Assembly (NCBI RefSeq): GCF_900108065.1
Contig: NZ_FNVQ01000001.1
Location: 1-64,000 of the forward strand
Direction: 5' to 3'
DNA length: 64,000 nucleotides
Origin: Marinobacterium lutimaris
Lineage (GTDB): Bacteria > Pseudomonadota > Gammaproteobacteria > Pseudomonadales > Balneatricaceae
Numbering within the stretch: the first letter of the stretch is position 1; each line of letters begins with the position of its first letter. The position numbers and the translations under genes were made by a program. The notes under the pieces were generated by a model. It worked only from the letters and a program-made list of their open reading frames with translations. It was not told the origin of the DNA and made no database searches. Shown piece after piece: positions 50,353-59,795 of this stretch.

Positions 50353-50826
50353 ATGCGTCCGAGATACGAATACGGCGACTCCGTGCGCCTGATCCGTAAT
50401 GTGCGCAATGATGGCACCTATCCCGGAATGGAAGTGGGCGAGCTGTTGCTGACACGTGGGGCTACCGGGGTCGTCTATGACGTGGGTACTTACCTGCAGG
50501 ATCAGTTGATCTATCGCGTCCACTTTCTCGACAAGGACAAGACGGTGGGCTGCCGTGAAGAAGAATTGATTCCGGCGGACGCGCCCTGGGTGCAGAACCG
50601 TTTTGAATTCCGCGACAAGGTGCGCGTGCGCTGTACCCTGAAAATGGATGGCGAAGTGATCGCCAGTGCCGGCGATGTGGGTGAAGTCGAGAATGTTCTC
50701 CGTGACGGCGATGGCGGCAGCGATATTCATTACAACATCTACATCAACGGACAGGCGATCGAAATTCCCGAGGTGGCGTTGCAAGCCGCTGAACCGGAGG
50801 AGCAGACAGATGAGCCTCAGCACTGA
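50353..50826 (+). CDS. nifZ: NifZ
   Basis: This 157-residue protein opens with PRYEYGDSVRLIRNVRNDGT and has LLTRGATGVVYDVGTYLQDQ, the NifZ domain. A second similar half follows (FRDKVRVRCTLKMDGEVIAS). NifZ takes part in formation of the second P-cluster of the MoFe protein. It overlaps the nifM start by 17 bp. Confidence 0.93.
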   Translation: MRPRYEYGDSVRLIRNVRNDGTYPGMEVGELLLTRGATGVVYDVGTYLQDQLIYRVHFLDKDKTVGCREEELIPADAPWVQNRFEFRDKVRVRCTLKMDGEVIASAGDVGEVENVLRDGDGGSDIHYNIYINGQAIEIPEVALQAAEPEEQTDEPQH

Positions 50827-51688
50827 TAACCCTCATGCGGTTTATGCCCTTTTCAAGCTGGCATGGAGCCAATATGAATGCGCCCCCAGCGATCTGACGG
50901 GAGAGCAGGCGAGTGAAGCGGCCGCGCGGGTCGCGCATCAATTGAATATCGAAAGCGCCATTCTTTACGCCGACGAGAATCAGGGGATTGTGGTTCCCGA
51001 ATCCCAGGTTGAATCGGCGGTGAAAGAGATCCAGGCCCGGTTTCAGAACTACGCCTCGTTTATCCAGGCTCTGGAGCAGGCTGATCTCACCCAGGAGCTG
51101 TTGCGCCAGGGGCTGCGCCGTGAGTTGCAGGTCGAGGCGGTACTCGACCGCGCCTCCCTGGGCCAGGTTGAAGTCAGTGAAGAGGATGCTGAGCTGTTCT
51201 ATTACCTCCATCCCGAGCGCTTTGCGGTGAGTGAAAAGCGCCAGGTGCGACATATTCTGATTACCGTCAACGAGGACTACCGGGAAAACGGTGAGGTCGA
51301 GGCGCTGAAGCGGATCAACATGATTCGCGAGCGGGTTGTGGCAAAGCCATCCCGGTTCGAGGAGCAGGCGCAAAAGCACTCGGAGTGTCCAACGGCGCTT
51401 CATGGTGGCCTGGTCGGCACGGTGGAGCGCGGCAAGCTGTTTCCCGAACTGGATGCGGTGCTGTTCGCAATGAAAGCTGGCGAAATCAGTGAGCCGGTGC
51501 GTTCGGAACTCGGTTTTCATCTTCTGCTCTGCGGTGATGTCGAGCCGCCGCGCCAGGTTCCTCTGGCGGAAATCCTACCCAAACTGCGGCAGAGCCTCGA
51601 GGAGCGGCAGCGCTCCCAGTTCCAGCGTCAGTGGATCGCTGAACAGGTTCGTCGTCTGAACACACCGGCCAAGGTGGTTAACGCATAA
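50810..51688 (+). CDS. nifM: NifM, PpiC-type prolyl isomerase for nitrogenase reductase
   Basis: This 292-residue protein has an N-terminal helical SurA-like part and a parvulin domain from about residue 140. That domain includes [16 protein letters not shown]-like [20 protein letters not shown] and [20 protein letters not shown]. NifM is needed for folding and activation of the Fe protein NifH. The ATG at 50810 is preceded by GGAGG; the longer frame is spurious. It is followed by clpX after 14 bp. Confidence 0.92.
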   Translation: MSLSTDNPHAVYALFKLAWSQYECAPSDLTGEQASEAAARVAHQLNIESAILYADENQGIVVPESQVESAVKEIQARFQNYASFIQALEQADLTQELLRQGLRRELQVEAVLDRASLGQVEVSEEDAELFYYLHPERFAVSEKRQVRHILITVNEDYRENGEVEALKRINMIRERVVAKPSRFEEQAQKHSECPTALHGGLVGTVERGKLFPELDAVLFAMKAGEISEPVRSELGFHLLLCGDVEPPRQVPLAEILPKLRQSLEERQRSQFQRQWIAEQVRRLNTPAKVVNA

Positions 51689-51702
51689 CCAGGGGTGAAC
51701 GC

Positions 51703-53010
51703 ATGACCGAAAAATCCAAGCTTAACTGCTCGTTCTGTGGTGTCGAACAATCCGCCGATACGCCGTTGATCTCCGGCAACGACGGTTACATCTGCTCCGC
51801 CTGTGTGGAGCTGGCGCATCAGGTCGTTAACAGCTGGGGCCAGAGTGCCAAGCGGGCCGATCTGGCTGAGTCATTGCTGGCGCCCAAGGAGATCAAGTCG
51901 CATCTGGATGACTATGTCATCGGCCAGGATGGAGCCAAGGAGATCCTCGCGGTTGCTGTGTATAACCACTACCAGCGGCTGCTCAATACTGGCAAGAGTG
52001 AAAGCCTGCATGATCCGGATCTGGCGGTGGAGTTGGAGAAGTCCAATGTGCTGATGGCCGGACCATCCGGCACCGGTAAAACCCTGCTGGTGAAAAGTCT
52101 GGCGCGGGTGATCGGCGTACCTTTCGTCGTGGCCGATGCCACCACGCTGACCCAGGCGGGTTACGTCGGTGATGATGTGGATACCATTTTGCGTCGCTTG
52201 GTGGACGCCGCCGATGGCGATTTGCAGCGCGCCCAATGGGGCATCGTTTATATCGATGAAGTAGACAAACTGGCCAACAAGGGTGGTGGCGCCACCGCAA
52301 CCCGGGATGTGTCCGGGGAGGGTGTACAGCAGGCGCTGCTGAAAATGGTGGAGGGCAATGAGGTCAAGCTGCCCAAGAGCGGACGTCGTCATGAGAACGC
52401 AGAAGAGATCATCGATACCACCAATATCCTATTCATCGTCGGTGGCGCCTTCCCGGGGCTGGAGGAGCTGGTGCGCCAGCGTCTGAAACCGAAAAAGGGC
52501 GGTATCGGCTTCCAGGCCGCATTTGCCGAAGATCCGGAGCATACCCACGATCAACTGCTGGCTGCACTGCAGCCGGATGACCTCCAGGGGTTTGGCCTTA
52601 TCCCTGAGTTTATCGGCCGCTTCCCGGTGATCACCTTCCTGCATGAGCTGGATGCAGACGCGTTGGTACGTGTGCTCAAGGAGCCGCGCAACTCGCTGGT
52701 CAAGCAGTACACCCAGCTGTTCGCTTACCAGGGCGTGGAGCTGACCTTTACCGAAGAGGCTCTCAGTCGCATCGCTGAACTGGCCTGCACCCGTGGCACC
52801 GGAGCCCGTGGGCTGCGCTCGATCATGGAATCGGTACTGCGCCGTACCATGTACGAAATGCCGTCCAATCCTCAGTTGAAGAAAGCGGTGGTTGATCGTG
52901 AGCAGGTGGATGATGCCAGTGAACTGATCGTGCGCGAGGTGCTCGGTGAGGACGAGGGTATCGAGGTCTCCATGGACAGCGAAACCTCAGCCAAGGAAAG
53001 CGCACGATAG
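51703..53010 (+). CDS. clpX: Nif-associated ClpX ATPase subunit (second ClpX type)
   Basis: This 435-residue AAA+ protein has the zinc-binding Cys9, Cys12, Cys31 and Cys34, Walker A GPSGTGKT (120-128 region), pore loop GYVG (153-156), Walker B VYIDEVDK and the ClpP-binding IGF loop (268-270). It is therefore a complete unfoldase that could pair with ClpP. In Azotobacter vinelandii a clpX copy (clpX2) ends the nifM transcript and affects turnover of NifB and NifEN. The same placement here suggests that function. Because no clpP is adjacent, this is likely not the housekeeping copy. A strong terminator follows. Confidence 0.92.
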   Translation: MTEKSKLNCSFCGVEQSADTPLISGNDGYICSACVELAHQVVNSWGQSAKRADLAESLLAPKEIKSHLDDYVIGQDGAKEILAVAVYNHYQRLLNTGKSESLHDPDLAVELEKSNVLMAGPSGTGKTLLVKSLARVIGVPFVVADATTLTQAGYVGDDVDTILRRLVDAADGDLQRAQWGIVYIDEVDKLANKGGGATATRDVSGEGVQQALLKMVEGNEVKLPKSGRRHENAEEIIDTTNILFIVGGAFPGLEELVRQRLKPKKGGIGFQAAFAEDPEHTHDQLLAALQPDDLQGFGLIPEFIGRFPVITFLHELDADALVRVLKEPRNSLVKQYTQLFAYQGVELTFTEEALSRIAELACTRGTGARGLRSIMESVLRRTMYEMPSNPQLKKAVVDREQVDDASELIVREVLGEDEGIEVSMDSETSAKESAR

Positions 53011-53030
53011 GCGCTCGGCCTTGCTGGTGA

Positions 53031-53061
53031 ACAGCCCGGTATGGAAATACCGGGCTGTTTT
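53031..53061 (+). terminator. Rho-independent terminator after clpX
   Basis: ACAGCCCGGTAT-GGAA-ATACCGGGCTGT is a perfect 12-bp stem with a tetraloop followed by TTT. It ends the nif operon. Confidence 0.93.
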
Positions 53062-53080
53062 CGTTTGATCAATCACGTTT

Positions 53081-53872
53081 TCAGGTTTTGAATCTGCGTC
53101 GAAACTCATCCGGCGTGACGCCTATATGCCGTTTAAACATGGCGATAAAAGCACTGGCGCTGGAGTAGCCAAGTCCCAGAGCGACGCTCTCGACCTTCTC
53201 ACCCGCCTCGAGCCTGGGCATCGCCTTGACCAGGCGTAACCGCTGTTTCCAATCTGCAATCGACATACCCAGTTCACGTCTGGCCCTGCGCATCAGTGTG
53301 CGTTCGGTGGTGTGTGACAGTGCCGCCAGTTGGTCGAGAGGGCGATTATCGCCCGGCTGTCTTTCCAGCAGTGCCAGAACCGGTGCCAGCATAGGGTCCT
53401 GGGAGGTTGGTAGATAAGTGTCCAGCGGCGCGGAGCTGGAGAGTTGATCCACCAGGACACGCAGCATTCGCGCCTGTTGATCCGAGTAAGGCGGTGTTAT
53501 CGGGTGCTCCCTGAGATGGCTCAGCAGCGCGCAGACCAGAGGGCTGACATGGAGCGCGCAGGGCTGGTCGGGGAAACTGTGCATCAGCTCACCTGAGATG
53601 TAGAGCGAGCCATGCACAGACCCATAGCGGCTCAGCCCCTGATGCTCCTGGTTGGCTGGCAACCAAAGGCCGTATCGGGGCGGGGCAAGGTAGGTTTTTC
53701 CTTCTACGCAAACCTCCATCACTCCGCTGAACGAGTAGACAAATTCGCCCCAGGCATGGGTGTGCGCGGGGTAAGCGGAATTGTCCGGAACGCAGGCGGT
53801 ACGGAAAAACACTGGCGTGTGTGGGCCGGGTTTAAAGCTCGGTGCAACCAGTTCGGGGCTGGGAAAAGCCAT
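53081..53872 (-). CDS. AraC-family transcriptional regulator
   Basis: This 263-residue protein has an N-terminal cupin sensor with AHTHAWGEFVYSFSGVMEVC and a C-terminal pair of helix-turn-helix motifs. The latter include LAALSHTTERTLMRRARREL and VALGLGYSSASAFIAMFKRH. It is divergent from an EamA exporter with a 105-bp gap, a classic regulator/transporter pair. The ligand is unknown. Confidence 0.92.
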   Translation of the reverse strand: MAFPSPELVAPSFKPGPHTPVFFRTACVPDNSAYPAHTHAWGEFVYSFSGVMEVCVEGKTYLAPPRYGLWLPANQEHQGLSRYGSVHGSLYISGELMHSFPDQPCALHVSPLVCALLSHLREHPITPPYSDQQARMLRVLVDQLSSSAPLDTYLPTSQDPMLAPVLALLERQPGDNRPLDQLAALSHTTERTLMRRARRELGMSIADWKQRLRLVKAMPRLEAGEKVESVALGLGYSSASAFIAMFKRHIGVTPDEFRRRFKT

Positions 53873-53977
53873 AAAAATACTCTGTCACTTTGTCGGTAGC
53901 TTTTGTCAGGATAACGTTATATCCATGATTAATGACAGTGCCAGAATTCAACCCTTTGCTCGCTGGAGATAGGGTCG

Positions 53978-54907
53978 ATGGAAAGGCGCGGGTTGATTGA
54001 TGGTCAGGCGATGGGGTTGATGCTGCTGTTTTGCCTCTGTCTGGGTATGCAGCATGTGGTGTTGAAACTCGCAGGTCCTGATGTGGCGCCGGTGTTGATG
54101 CTGGCGCTGCGCTCGGGGATCGCAGCCGCGTTGGTGATCGGATACATGAAATGGACTCGCGAACCGCTCGATCTTTTCGGGCGCAACTTGCGCCCAGGGC
54201 TCGCGGTCGGAGTGCTGTTCACGCTCGAGTATCTCTTTCTTGGTGAGGCCCTGCGATATACAACGGCTTCTCACGCAGTGGTGTTCATGAATGCCTCGCC
54301 GGTTTTTTCAGCGTTAATTCTTCATTTCCTGGTCCGGGAGGAGCGAATGGCTGCGCTCCAGTGGTTGGGCATCCTGTTGGCCTTTGGAGGTATAGCGCTT
54401 GCGTTTCTCGGCCAGTCGGACGGGCCAATAGCCGTGCCTGATATGCTTTGGGGGGATTTTCTGGCGTTACTGGCCGGGTTCTGCTGGGCATTTACCACGG
54501 TGATTATCCGAGCATCCCGTCTGGCACATAGTTCTGCCCGCCAGACTCTGCTTTATCAATTGCTGGTGGCATTCCTGCTGCTGACAGCTGCAGCAGGGCT
54601 AAGTGGCCAGTGGGGTTTTAATCCGACCCTGCGCGCTTTTGTCAGCCTGGGCTTTCAGGCGGTTATCGTATCTTTTGGCGCGTTCATGATCTGGTTCTGG
54701 CTGATTCGGCATTACCATGCATCTCGCATCGGTGTGCTGGGCTTTATGACGCCGCTTTTCGGTGTCGTGCTGGGCCGCCTTATTCTTGATGAGCCCATTG
54801 CCCTCAGCTTTCTGTTCGGCGCCTTGCTGGTGGTACTTGGAATCCTGTTGGTGAACGGTCACTGCTGGTTAAAGCGGTTGCTTGTTCGGCATCGCCCGGT
54901 GGCCTGA
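53978..54907 (+). CDS. EamA/DMT-family membrane transporter
   Basis: This 309-residue protein has ten predicted helices in two EamA repeats; TLEYLFLGEALRYTTASHAV and GFMTPLFGVVLGRLILDEPI are typical. It probably exports a metabolite or amino acid. Its divergent AraC regulator suggests inducible expression. GGAGATAGG precedes the ATG. Confidence 0.9.
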   Translation: MERRGLIDGQAMGLMLLFCLCLGMQHVVLKLAGPDVAPVLMLALRSGIAAALVIGYMKWTREPLDLFGRNLRPGLAVGVLFTLEYLFLGEALRYTTASHAVVFMNASPVFSALILHFLVREERMAALQWLGILLAFGGIALAFLGQSDGPIAVPDMLWGDFLALLAGFCWAFTTVIIRASRLAHSSARQTLLYQLLVAFLLLTAAAGLSGQWGFNPTLRAFVSLGFQAVIVSFGAFMIWFWLIRHYHASRIGVLGFMTPLFGVVLGRLILDEPIALSFLFGALLVVLGILLVNGHCWLKRLLVRHRPVA

Positions 54908-54989
54908 TTATCCCGCTTTGGTCATGGTAAGCGGCGAGGAAATCACAGAAGATAAGAAGCACCTTATATGTAATAGAGTGATCGGTTGA

Positions 54990-56501
54990 ATGGATCTTCA
55001 TGACCTGAAGCTCAAGCTTAAAGACCCTTTCCCCATCGTTGTGATTGAAACCCATGATGAGCGCCGCGTGGTCGAGTTGTTGCGCAGGGCAACCTTTGAA
55101 GACCGCTCTTTGGGAACCCTTAGAATCTGGAGTGTCGCCGAGGGGCTTGATCTGGGATTGGGTGATTCCTCCAGTTGGCAGCTGGAAGGGATCGAAACCC
55201 GAAGTGCGGAAGCTGATCTGACCGATCCGCTGGAGATGCTGAAAAAGGTTAAGGAACAGCTGAAAAACGCTGTGCTGTTGCTGCCTGATTTTCATCATTA
55301 CCTAACTAATCCGGCCGTACTCAGGCTGGTGAAAGAGATCGCCCAGCAATATTTCGTCAATCACACCGTGCTGGTGTTTGTCAGTCACGCCTTCGAGGTG
55401 CCCGCCGAGATCGAGCGGATGTGCACTCACTTCGAGCTTTCCATGCCTTCGGTCGAAGAGATTACCGCTCTGGTGAGGAAAGAGGCGCGAGCCTGGTCAG
55501 AGGCGTCCAAGGAGAAACTCAAGGGTGATACCCAGGCGGTGGACCTGTTGATCCGTAACCTGGTAGGGCTGACCGAAGCGGACGCGCGCCGCTTCATCCG
55601 CAGTGCTATCCATGATGATGGTGCGATCACCCATAGCGATATCAAGGCGGTGATGGATGCCAAGTACCGTATGCTTTCCAGCGGCGGTGCGATCAGCTAC
55701 AGCTTTGATCTGGCTGATTTCGCCCAGGTGGGCGGCTTTGCCAAGCTGAAAGCCTGGCTGGAGCTGCGCAAACCCTTTTTCCTCGACGCCGGCAAAAGCA
55801 ATGGCTTTGATCTGCCCAAGGGGGTGATGCTGATCGGTGTGCAGGGCTGTGGCAAGAGTCTGGCCGCCAAGGCGGTTGCCGGTGTTTGGGGCGTGCCACT
55901 GTTGAAGCTGGACTTTGGCGCCCTGTTTAACAAATACATCGGTGAGACCGAGAAGAATCTGCGCGAAGCGCTGAAGTCGGCAGAGATGCTGGAACCCTGC
56001 GTGCTCTGGATGGATGAGATCGAAAAAGGGATCAACTCCGGACAGGATGAATCCGGCACCTCAAGCCGGGTGTTAGGCGCACTGCTGACCTGGATGGCAG
56101 AAAACCGGCGTCGTGTTTTTGTGGTCGCCACGGCCAACGATATCGAAAAACTGCCGCCGGAGCTGCTGCGCAAAGGACGCCTGGATGAGATCTACTATGT
56201 TGACCTGCCGGATCGCAACGCCCGACAGCAGATCTTTGCTGTGCATCTGGAAAAGCGTGGGCAACCCGTCGCGGAATTTGCGCTTGAAAAGCTGGCCGAG
56301 CGGGCGGTGGATTTTTCCGGGGCTGAGATCGAGCAGGCGATTGTTTCCGCCGGGTATTGGGCCCATGCGCAGGGTGAGCCTCTTAATACAGAGCACATTC
56401 TGCGTGAAATAGATAATACCCAGCCTTTGGCGGTCGTTCGTGCCGAGTCGGTCGCAAGCCTGCGTCACTGGGCTAAAGGGCGAACTGTCTCTGTCGACTG
56501 A
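54990..56501 (+). CDS. Ycf46-type AAA ATPase
   Basis: This 503-residue protein has an N-terminal domain of about 250 residues with the pattern [20 protein letters not shown] and a C-terminal AAA module. Walker A is [12 protein letters not shown] near 284-292, Walker B is [10 protein letters not shown] near 334-343, and the Arg finger lies in [15 protein letters not shown]. It resembles cyanobacterial and plastid Ycf46 proteins, which affect CO2/bicarbonate use. In proteobacteria the role is unclear. It appears monocistronic. A weak ribosome site precedes the ATG. Confidence 0.88.
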   Translation: MDLHDLKLKLKDPFPIVVIETHDERRVVELLRRATFEDRSLGTLRIWSVAEGLDLGLGDSSSWQLEGIETRSAEADLTDPLEMLKKVKEQLKNAVLLLPDFHHYLTNPAVLRLVKEIAQQYFVNHTVLVFVSHAFEVPAEIERMCTHFELSMPSVEEITALVRKEARAWSEASKEKLKGDTQAVDLLIRNLVGLTEADARRFIRSAIHDDGAITHSDIKAVMDAKYRMLSSGGAISYSFDLADFAQVGGFAKLKAWLELRKPFFLDAGKSNGFDLPKGVMLIGVQGCGKSLAAKAVAGVWGVPLLKLDFGALFNKYIGETEKNLREALKSAEMLEPCVLWMDEIEKGINSGQDESGTSSRVLGALLTWMAENRRRVFVVATANDIEKLPPELLRKGRLDEIYYVDLPDRNARQQIFAVHLEKRGQPVAEFALEKLAERAVDFSGAEIEQAIVSAGYWAHAQGEPLNTEHILREIDNTQPLAVVRAESVASLRHWAKGRTVSVD

Positions 56502-56635
56502 CAGAATCAATGAAAAGGTTGGTGGCATTTCGGCCGCTAATATATCCGGGTTGGACAGGTGTTTGTATATTAACCAGTGGTTGCTGTGCTTGGCTGAAAA
56601 CTCTTGATAATTAGTCGCTTAAGCCTGGAAATTCT

Positions 56636-56664
56636 TTGACATAAAAACTGGGCACGGTTATATA
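56636..56664 (+). promoter_or_regulatory. Strong sigma-70-like promoter
   Basis: TTGACA at 56636-56641 and TATATA at 56659-56664 are separated by exactly 17 bp. The -35 hexamer is consensus and the -10 has two mismatches. Initiation is expected near 56671. The region downstream contains a short hairpin AGTCCT/AGGACT (about 56673-56694) and a 72-codon ORF. Confidence 0.65.
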
Positions 56665-56776
56665 TTTCAGAGAGTCCTTACATAAAGCAGGACTAACACC
56701 GCCGCTCACTGACCGTTATGCAGGTTTGTTAAAAAACGTTTTCGGGTCGGTGAAGTTTAGATGAATGGAGTCATCC

Positions 56777-56998
56777 ATGGCTGTACGCGAGGCCGCTTAC
56801 AAAAAGCGAATTCAGGATGAGCTAAGTGTGCGCCAGTCCTCTCATTTTTTATTTCTCGGTCGAGCCGTGAGACGGCTTCTTCCTCCTGTTTGTAGCTACC
56901 CAATCAGTTCTCCAGTTGGAATGGCTGCTTTGCGGTTTGTTATCTATGCTGTTTCCTATGTCGGGCCGGGCGCTCGGGAAAACCAGGGAACTCAGTGA
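56777..56998 (+). CDS. Short hypothetical ORF, doubtful
   Basis: The ATG at 56777 is preceded by GGAG at 6 bp and opens a 73-residue frame, MAVREAAYKKRIQDELSVRQ followed by a mixed region with one possible hydrophobic helix (MAALRFVIYAVSYVG). It lies behind a strong promoter. I recognise no family, and the second half looks atypical in codon use. It could be a real small membrane peptide or only the 5' part of a regulatory RNA. Confidence 0.3.
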   Translation: MAVREAAYKKRIQDELSVRQSSHFLFLGRAVRRLLPPVCSYPISSPVGMAALRFVIYAVSYVGPGARENQGTQ

Positions 56999-57126
56999 TC
57001 ATGCAATAATTTGTGCTAACAAGGTTTTCTATCGACGTTAAATACTGACTGCCTTCCAACGTTGACGTATTCAAAATATCGCATGGAACGGTGAACGGGC
57101 TGAAAATACAAAGGGTGATGGAATAG

Positions 57127-57969
57127 ATGAATAGGCTAAAAAGGATAAAAAGGCTGGACGTCTGGGCGGTCAATGGATCTGCAAAAGTGCTGACTCTCTT
57201 GTCTCTCGCGCTCGCGTCACCCAGTGTATTTGCTCAAAGTGCGGATGAGCTGGCTAAAAAGCTGGCGAACCCCGTCTCCAACCTGGTCAGTGTTCCCTTT
57301 CAGTTCAATTTCGATTTTGGCGGCGGCATCGACGATGACGGTTTTCGTTCCACGCTGAATATCCAGCCGGTTATCCCTTTCAGCCTCAACGATGACTGGA
57401 ACCTGATCTCCCGCAGCATCATGCCCTTGGTTTACCAGGAAGACTTCGTTGACGATGACGGTCTGAGCCAGTACGGCACTGGCGATCTGGTACAGAGCTT
57501 CTTCTTTTCTCCCAAAGAACCAACCTCGAACGGACTGATCTGGGGTGTCGGCCCCGTCATCATGGCGCCGACCGCCAGCAACGACAGCCTGGGTTCGGAA
57601 AAGTGGGCGGCGGGCCCCACCGGCGTAGTGCTCTATCAGCATGGCCCCTGGACTTACGGCACCCTGGCTAACCACTTGGAGAGCTTCGCCGGTGAAGATA
57701 ACCGCGCCGATGTCAGTGCGACCTTCGTGCAGCCGTTTATTAACTACGGGGCCGGCGGTGGTCTGACCTACGCATTGAACCTGGAAGCAACTTATAACTG
57801 GGAGACGGAACAGGAATCGGTACCGATGAACATGATGGTCACCAAAGTGATGCAGCTGGGCAACCAGACGGTCAGCATCGGCGGCGGTGCCAAGGCTTAC
57901 CTGGCGGGTCCGGATAATGGCCCGGACTGGGGGCTGAGATTCGTCTTTACGATGTTGTTCCCCAAATAA
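57127..57969 (+). CDS. Outer-membrane beta-barrel protein (SphA/phenol MetA-type transporter)
   Basis: This 280-residue protein has a basic N-terminus, a signal peptide ending near SVFAQS and a beta-barrel domain with alternating strands, for example VPFQFNFDFGGGIDDDGFRS and the final WGLRFVFTMLFPK. The C-terminal residues FPK lack the terminal aromatic of many porins. It resembles the family labelled transporter near phenol or aromatic degradation genes. It probably forms a channel. It is the first gene of the sulfatase/cytochrome module. Confidence 0.75.
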   Translation: MNRLKRIKRLDVWAVNGSAKVLTLLSLALASPSVFAQSADELAKKLANPVSNLVSVPFQFNFDFGGGIDDDGFRSTLNIQPVIPFSLNDDWNLISRSIMPLVYQEDFVDDDGLSQYGTGDLVQSFFFSPKEPTSNGLIWGVGPVIMAPTASNDSLGSEKWAAGPTGVVLYQHGPWTYGTLANHLESFAGEDNRADVSATFVQPFINYGAGGGLTYALNLEATYNWETEQESVPMNMMVTKVMQLGNQTVSIGGGAKAYLAGPDNGPDWGLRFVFTMLFPK

Positions 57970-57982
57970 AGGGTTCTAAAAG

Positions 57983-58066
57983 CAAGTTGCTCTAGAAACA
58001 TGTTGTTCCTGAAGCAAGTTGTTCCTGAAGGTAAGTTGTTCCTGAAATAAGTTGTATCTAACGCAA
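57983..58066 (+). repeat. Five-copy 16-17-bp degenerate tandem repeat
   Basis: GCAAGTTGTTCCTGAA-like units start about 57983, 57999, 58015, 58032 and 58048. GTTG occurs at 57986, 58002, 58018, 58035 and 58051. The array fills most of the 167-bp space between the barrel gene and the sulfatase start, so it is in the putative sulfatase leader. Confidence 0.75.
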
Positions 58067-58136
58067 GGTTTACACGCTGCGAAGAGAGCAGTCTCGTAGC
58101 TCAATAGCGAGTGAGTGAGATATTCACGGAGGATTC

Positions 58137-59696
58137 ATGAAAACCATAACGAACCTGAAACGGCTCTGTGGGGTAGCGCTGGTCGCAACCGGTCTAACGG
58201 TAACGCCCCTGGTGCAGGCGGCCGAAGAGAGTGAAAAGCCCAATATCCTTGTGATCTGGGGTGATGATGTCGGCATGTGGAATATCAGCGCCTATCACCG
58301 CGGCATGATGGGGGGCTCCACGCCGAACATCGACAGCATCGCCGATGATGGCATGATCTTTATGGATCATTATGCTCAGGCATCCTGCACAGCTGGCCGC
58401 GCGGCTTTCCTACTGGGGCAGTATCCGATGCGAACCGGCCTTAGCACCGTGGGCCTGCCGGGTGCAAAAGAGGGAATTCAGGATTCCGATCCTACCTTGG
58501 CGCAGATGCTCAAGGCTCAGGGTTACACCACCGGCCAGTTTGGCAAAAACCACCTGGGTGACCGGGATGAGCACCTGCCAACCAACCACGGCTTCGATGA
58601 GTTTTACGGCATCCTCTATCACCTTAATGCCGGCGAATATGAAGAGCAGTACGACTATCCCAAGGATAAGGAGACCCAGGAAAAGTTCGGCCTGACCCTG
58701 CGCGGTATCACCCACTCCAAGGCGCTGCCTGACGGTGGCCAGGAGATCGAAGATCTGGGGCCGTTCGGCAAAGAGGTTCAGCGCACTATGGACCAGGATG
58801 TACTGGAACAGTCCAAGCGCTTTATCACCGATGCTGTAAAAGCGGGCACTCCGTTTTTCGTCTGGCACAACACCACCCGCATGCACTACCAGACCAACCT
58901 GAGCCCCGAGTATGACGGCGTTACCGGTTACGGGATCTATGCCGATGGCATGAAAGAGATGGACGACGATGTCGGCGAGCTGCTGGGGCTGCTGGATGAG
59001 CTGGGCGTAGCTGATAACACCATCGTCATGTTCTCTACCGATAACGGTGCCGCCTCCAACTCCTGGCCGGATGGCGGTAACCAGCCGTTCCATGGCGAGA
59101 AAGGCGTTGGTGGCTGGGAAGGTGGCTTCCGCGTGCCGATGGTCGTTAAGTGGGATGGACATATTCCGGCAGGCGTAGCCACCGGTGAATTCATGACCAT
59201 GGAAGACTGGATGCCGACACTGATGTCCTGGTTGGGCGAGAAAGATCTCAAGGAAGATCTGCTCGACGGCAAGAAGATCGGCGGTAAGAGTTTCAAGGTT
59301 CATCTGGATGGTTATGACCAGAGCGACCTGCTGCTGAACAACGGCAAAACCAAACGCAAGGACTTCTACTACTTCACCGAAACCACCTTCCACGGTATGC
59401 GCTGGGGAGACTGGAAACTGATCTTCACCGATCAGGAAGAGTGGTTCCGTGCAACTCAGGAAGGGATGACAAGCCCCTACATCATCAACCTGAAGCTGGA
59501 TCCTTTCGAGCGCTTCGTTGAAGCACGTGGTTACGACGAGTGGGCGGAAAACCGCAGCTGGATCCTTGGCCCGGCCGGTAAGCAGATTGCCGAGTTCGTG
59601 CAGACCTTCAAGGATTTCCCGCCGAGCCAGACAAGCATGTCCACTTCGGTGGACGCTGTAAGCACGATGATCAATCAGCAGGCGATGAGCCGGTGA
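58137..59696 (+). CDS. Periplasmic arylsulfatase
   Basis: This 519-residue protein has a signal peptide (MKTITNLKRLCGVALVATGL to about VQAAEE). The metal-binding Asp pair is in WGDDVG (41-46). The formylglycine precursor is Cys84 in SCTAGRAAFLLG, a C-x-A-x-R rather than C-x-P-x-R motif. STDNGAASNSWPDGG provides further metal ligands. It should hydrolyse a sulfate ester in the periplasm after Cys84 is converted to formylglycine. No maturase gene (FGE or anSME) is visible in the window. GGAGG precedes the ATG. The substrate is unknown. Confidence 0.9.
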   Translation: MKTITNLKRLCGVALVATGLTVTPLVQAAEESEKPNILVIWGDDVGMWNISAYHRGMMGGSTPNIDSIADDGMIFMDHYAQASCTAGRAAFLLGQYPMRTGLSTVGLPGAKEGIQDSDPTLAQMLKAQGYTTGQFGKNHLGDRDEHLPTNHGFDEFYGILYHLNAGEYEEQYDYPKDKETQEKFGLTLRGITHSKALPDGGQEIEDLGPFGKEVQRTMDQDVLEQSKRFITDAVKAGTPFFVWHNTTRMHYQTNLSPEYDGVTGYGIYADGMKEMDDDVGELLGLLDELGVADNTIVMFSTDNGAASNSWPDGGNQPFHGEKGVGGWEGGFRVPMVVKWDGHIPAGVATGEFMTMEDWMPTLMSWLGEKDLKEDLLDGKKIGGKSFKVHLDGYDQSDLLLNNGKTKRKDFYYFTETTFHGMRWGDWKLIFTDQEEWFRATQEGMTSPYIINLKLDPFERFVEARGYDEWAENRSWILGPAGKQIAEFVQTFKDFPPSQTSMSTSVDAVSTMINQQAMSR

Positions 59697-59724
59697 TCGA
59701 TCGCAGCCATTAAACTGGCTAAAG

Positions 59725-59764
59725 AACAGACCCGAGCCGGGAGCGGCCGGGTCTGTTCCTCTTT
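59725..59764 (+). terminator. Hairpin after the sulfatase gene
   Basis: AACAGACCCG at 59725-59734 and CGGGTCTGTT at 59748-59757 form a 10-bp stem with an inner GCC/GGC pair. CCTCTTT follows. The T-tail is mixed, so partial read-through into the cytochrome gene is likely. Confidence 0.65.
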
Positions 59765-59795
59765 ATTTCGCCGCAAGCAGTAGATTGAGTAGTTA

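Noticed and set aside
50666-50809. Extended nifM start at 50666
   Set aside because: The extra 48 residues are an out-of-frame reading of nifZ; the ATG at 50810 has a good ribosome site.
58410-59393. 327-codon minus-strand ORF opposite the sulfatase
   Set aside because: Shadow frame; all sulfatase motifs are on the plus strand.
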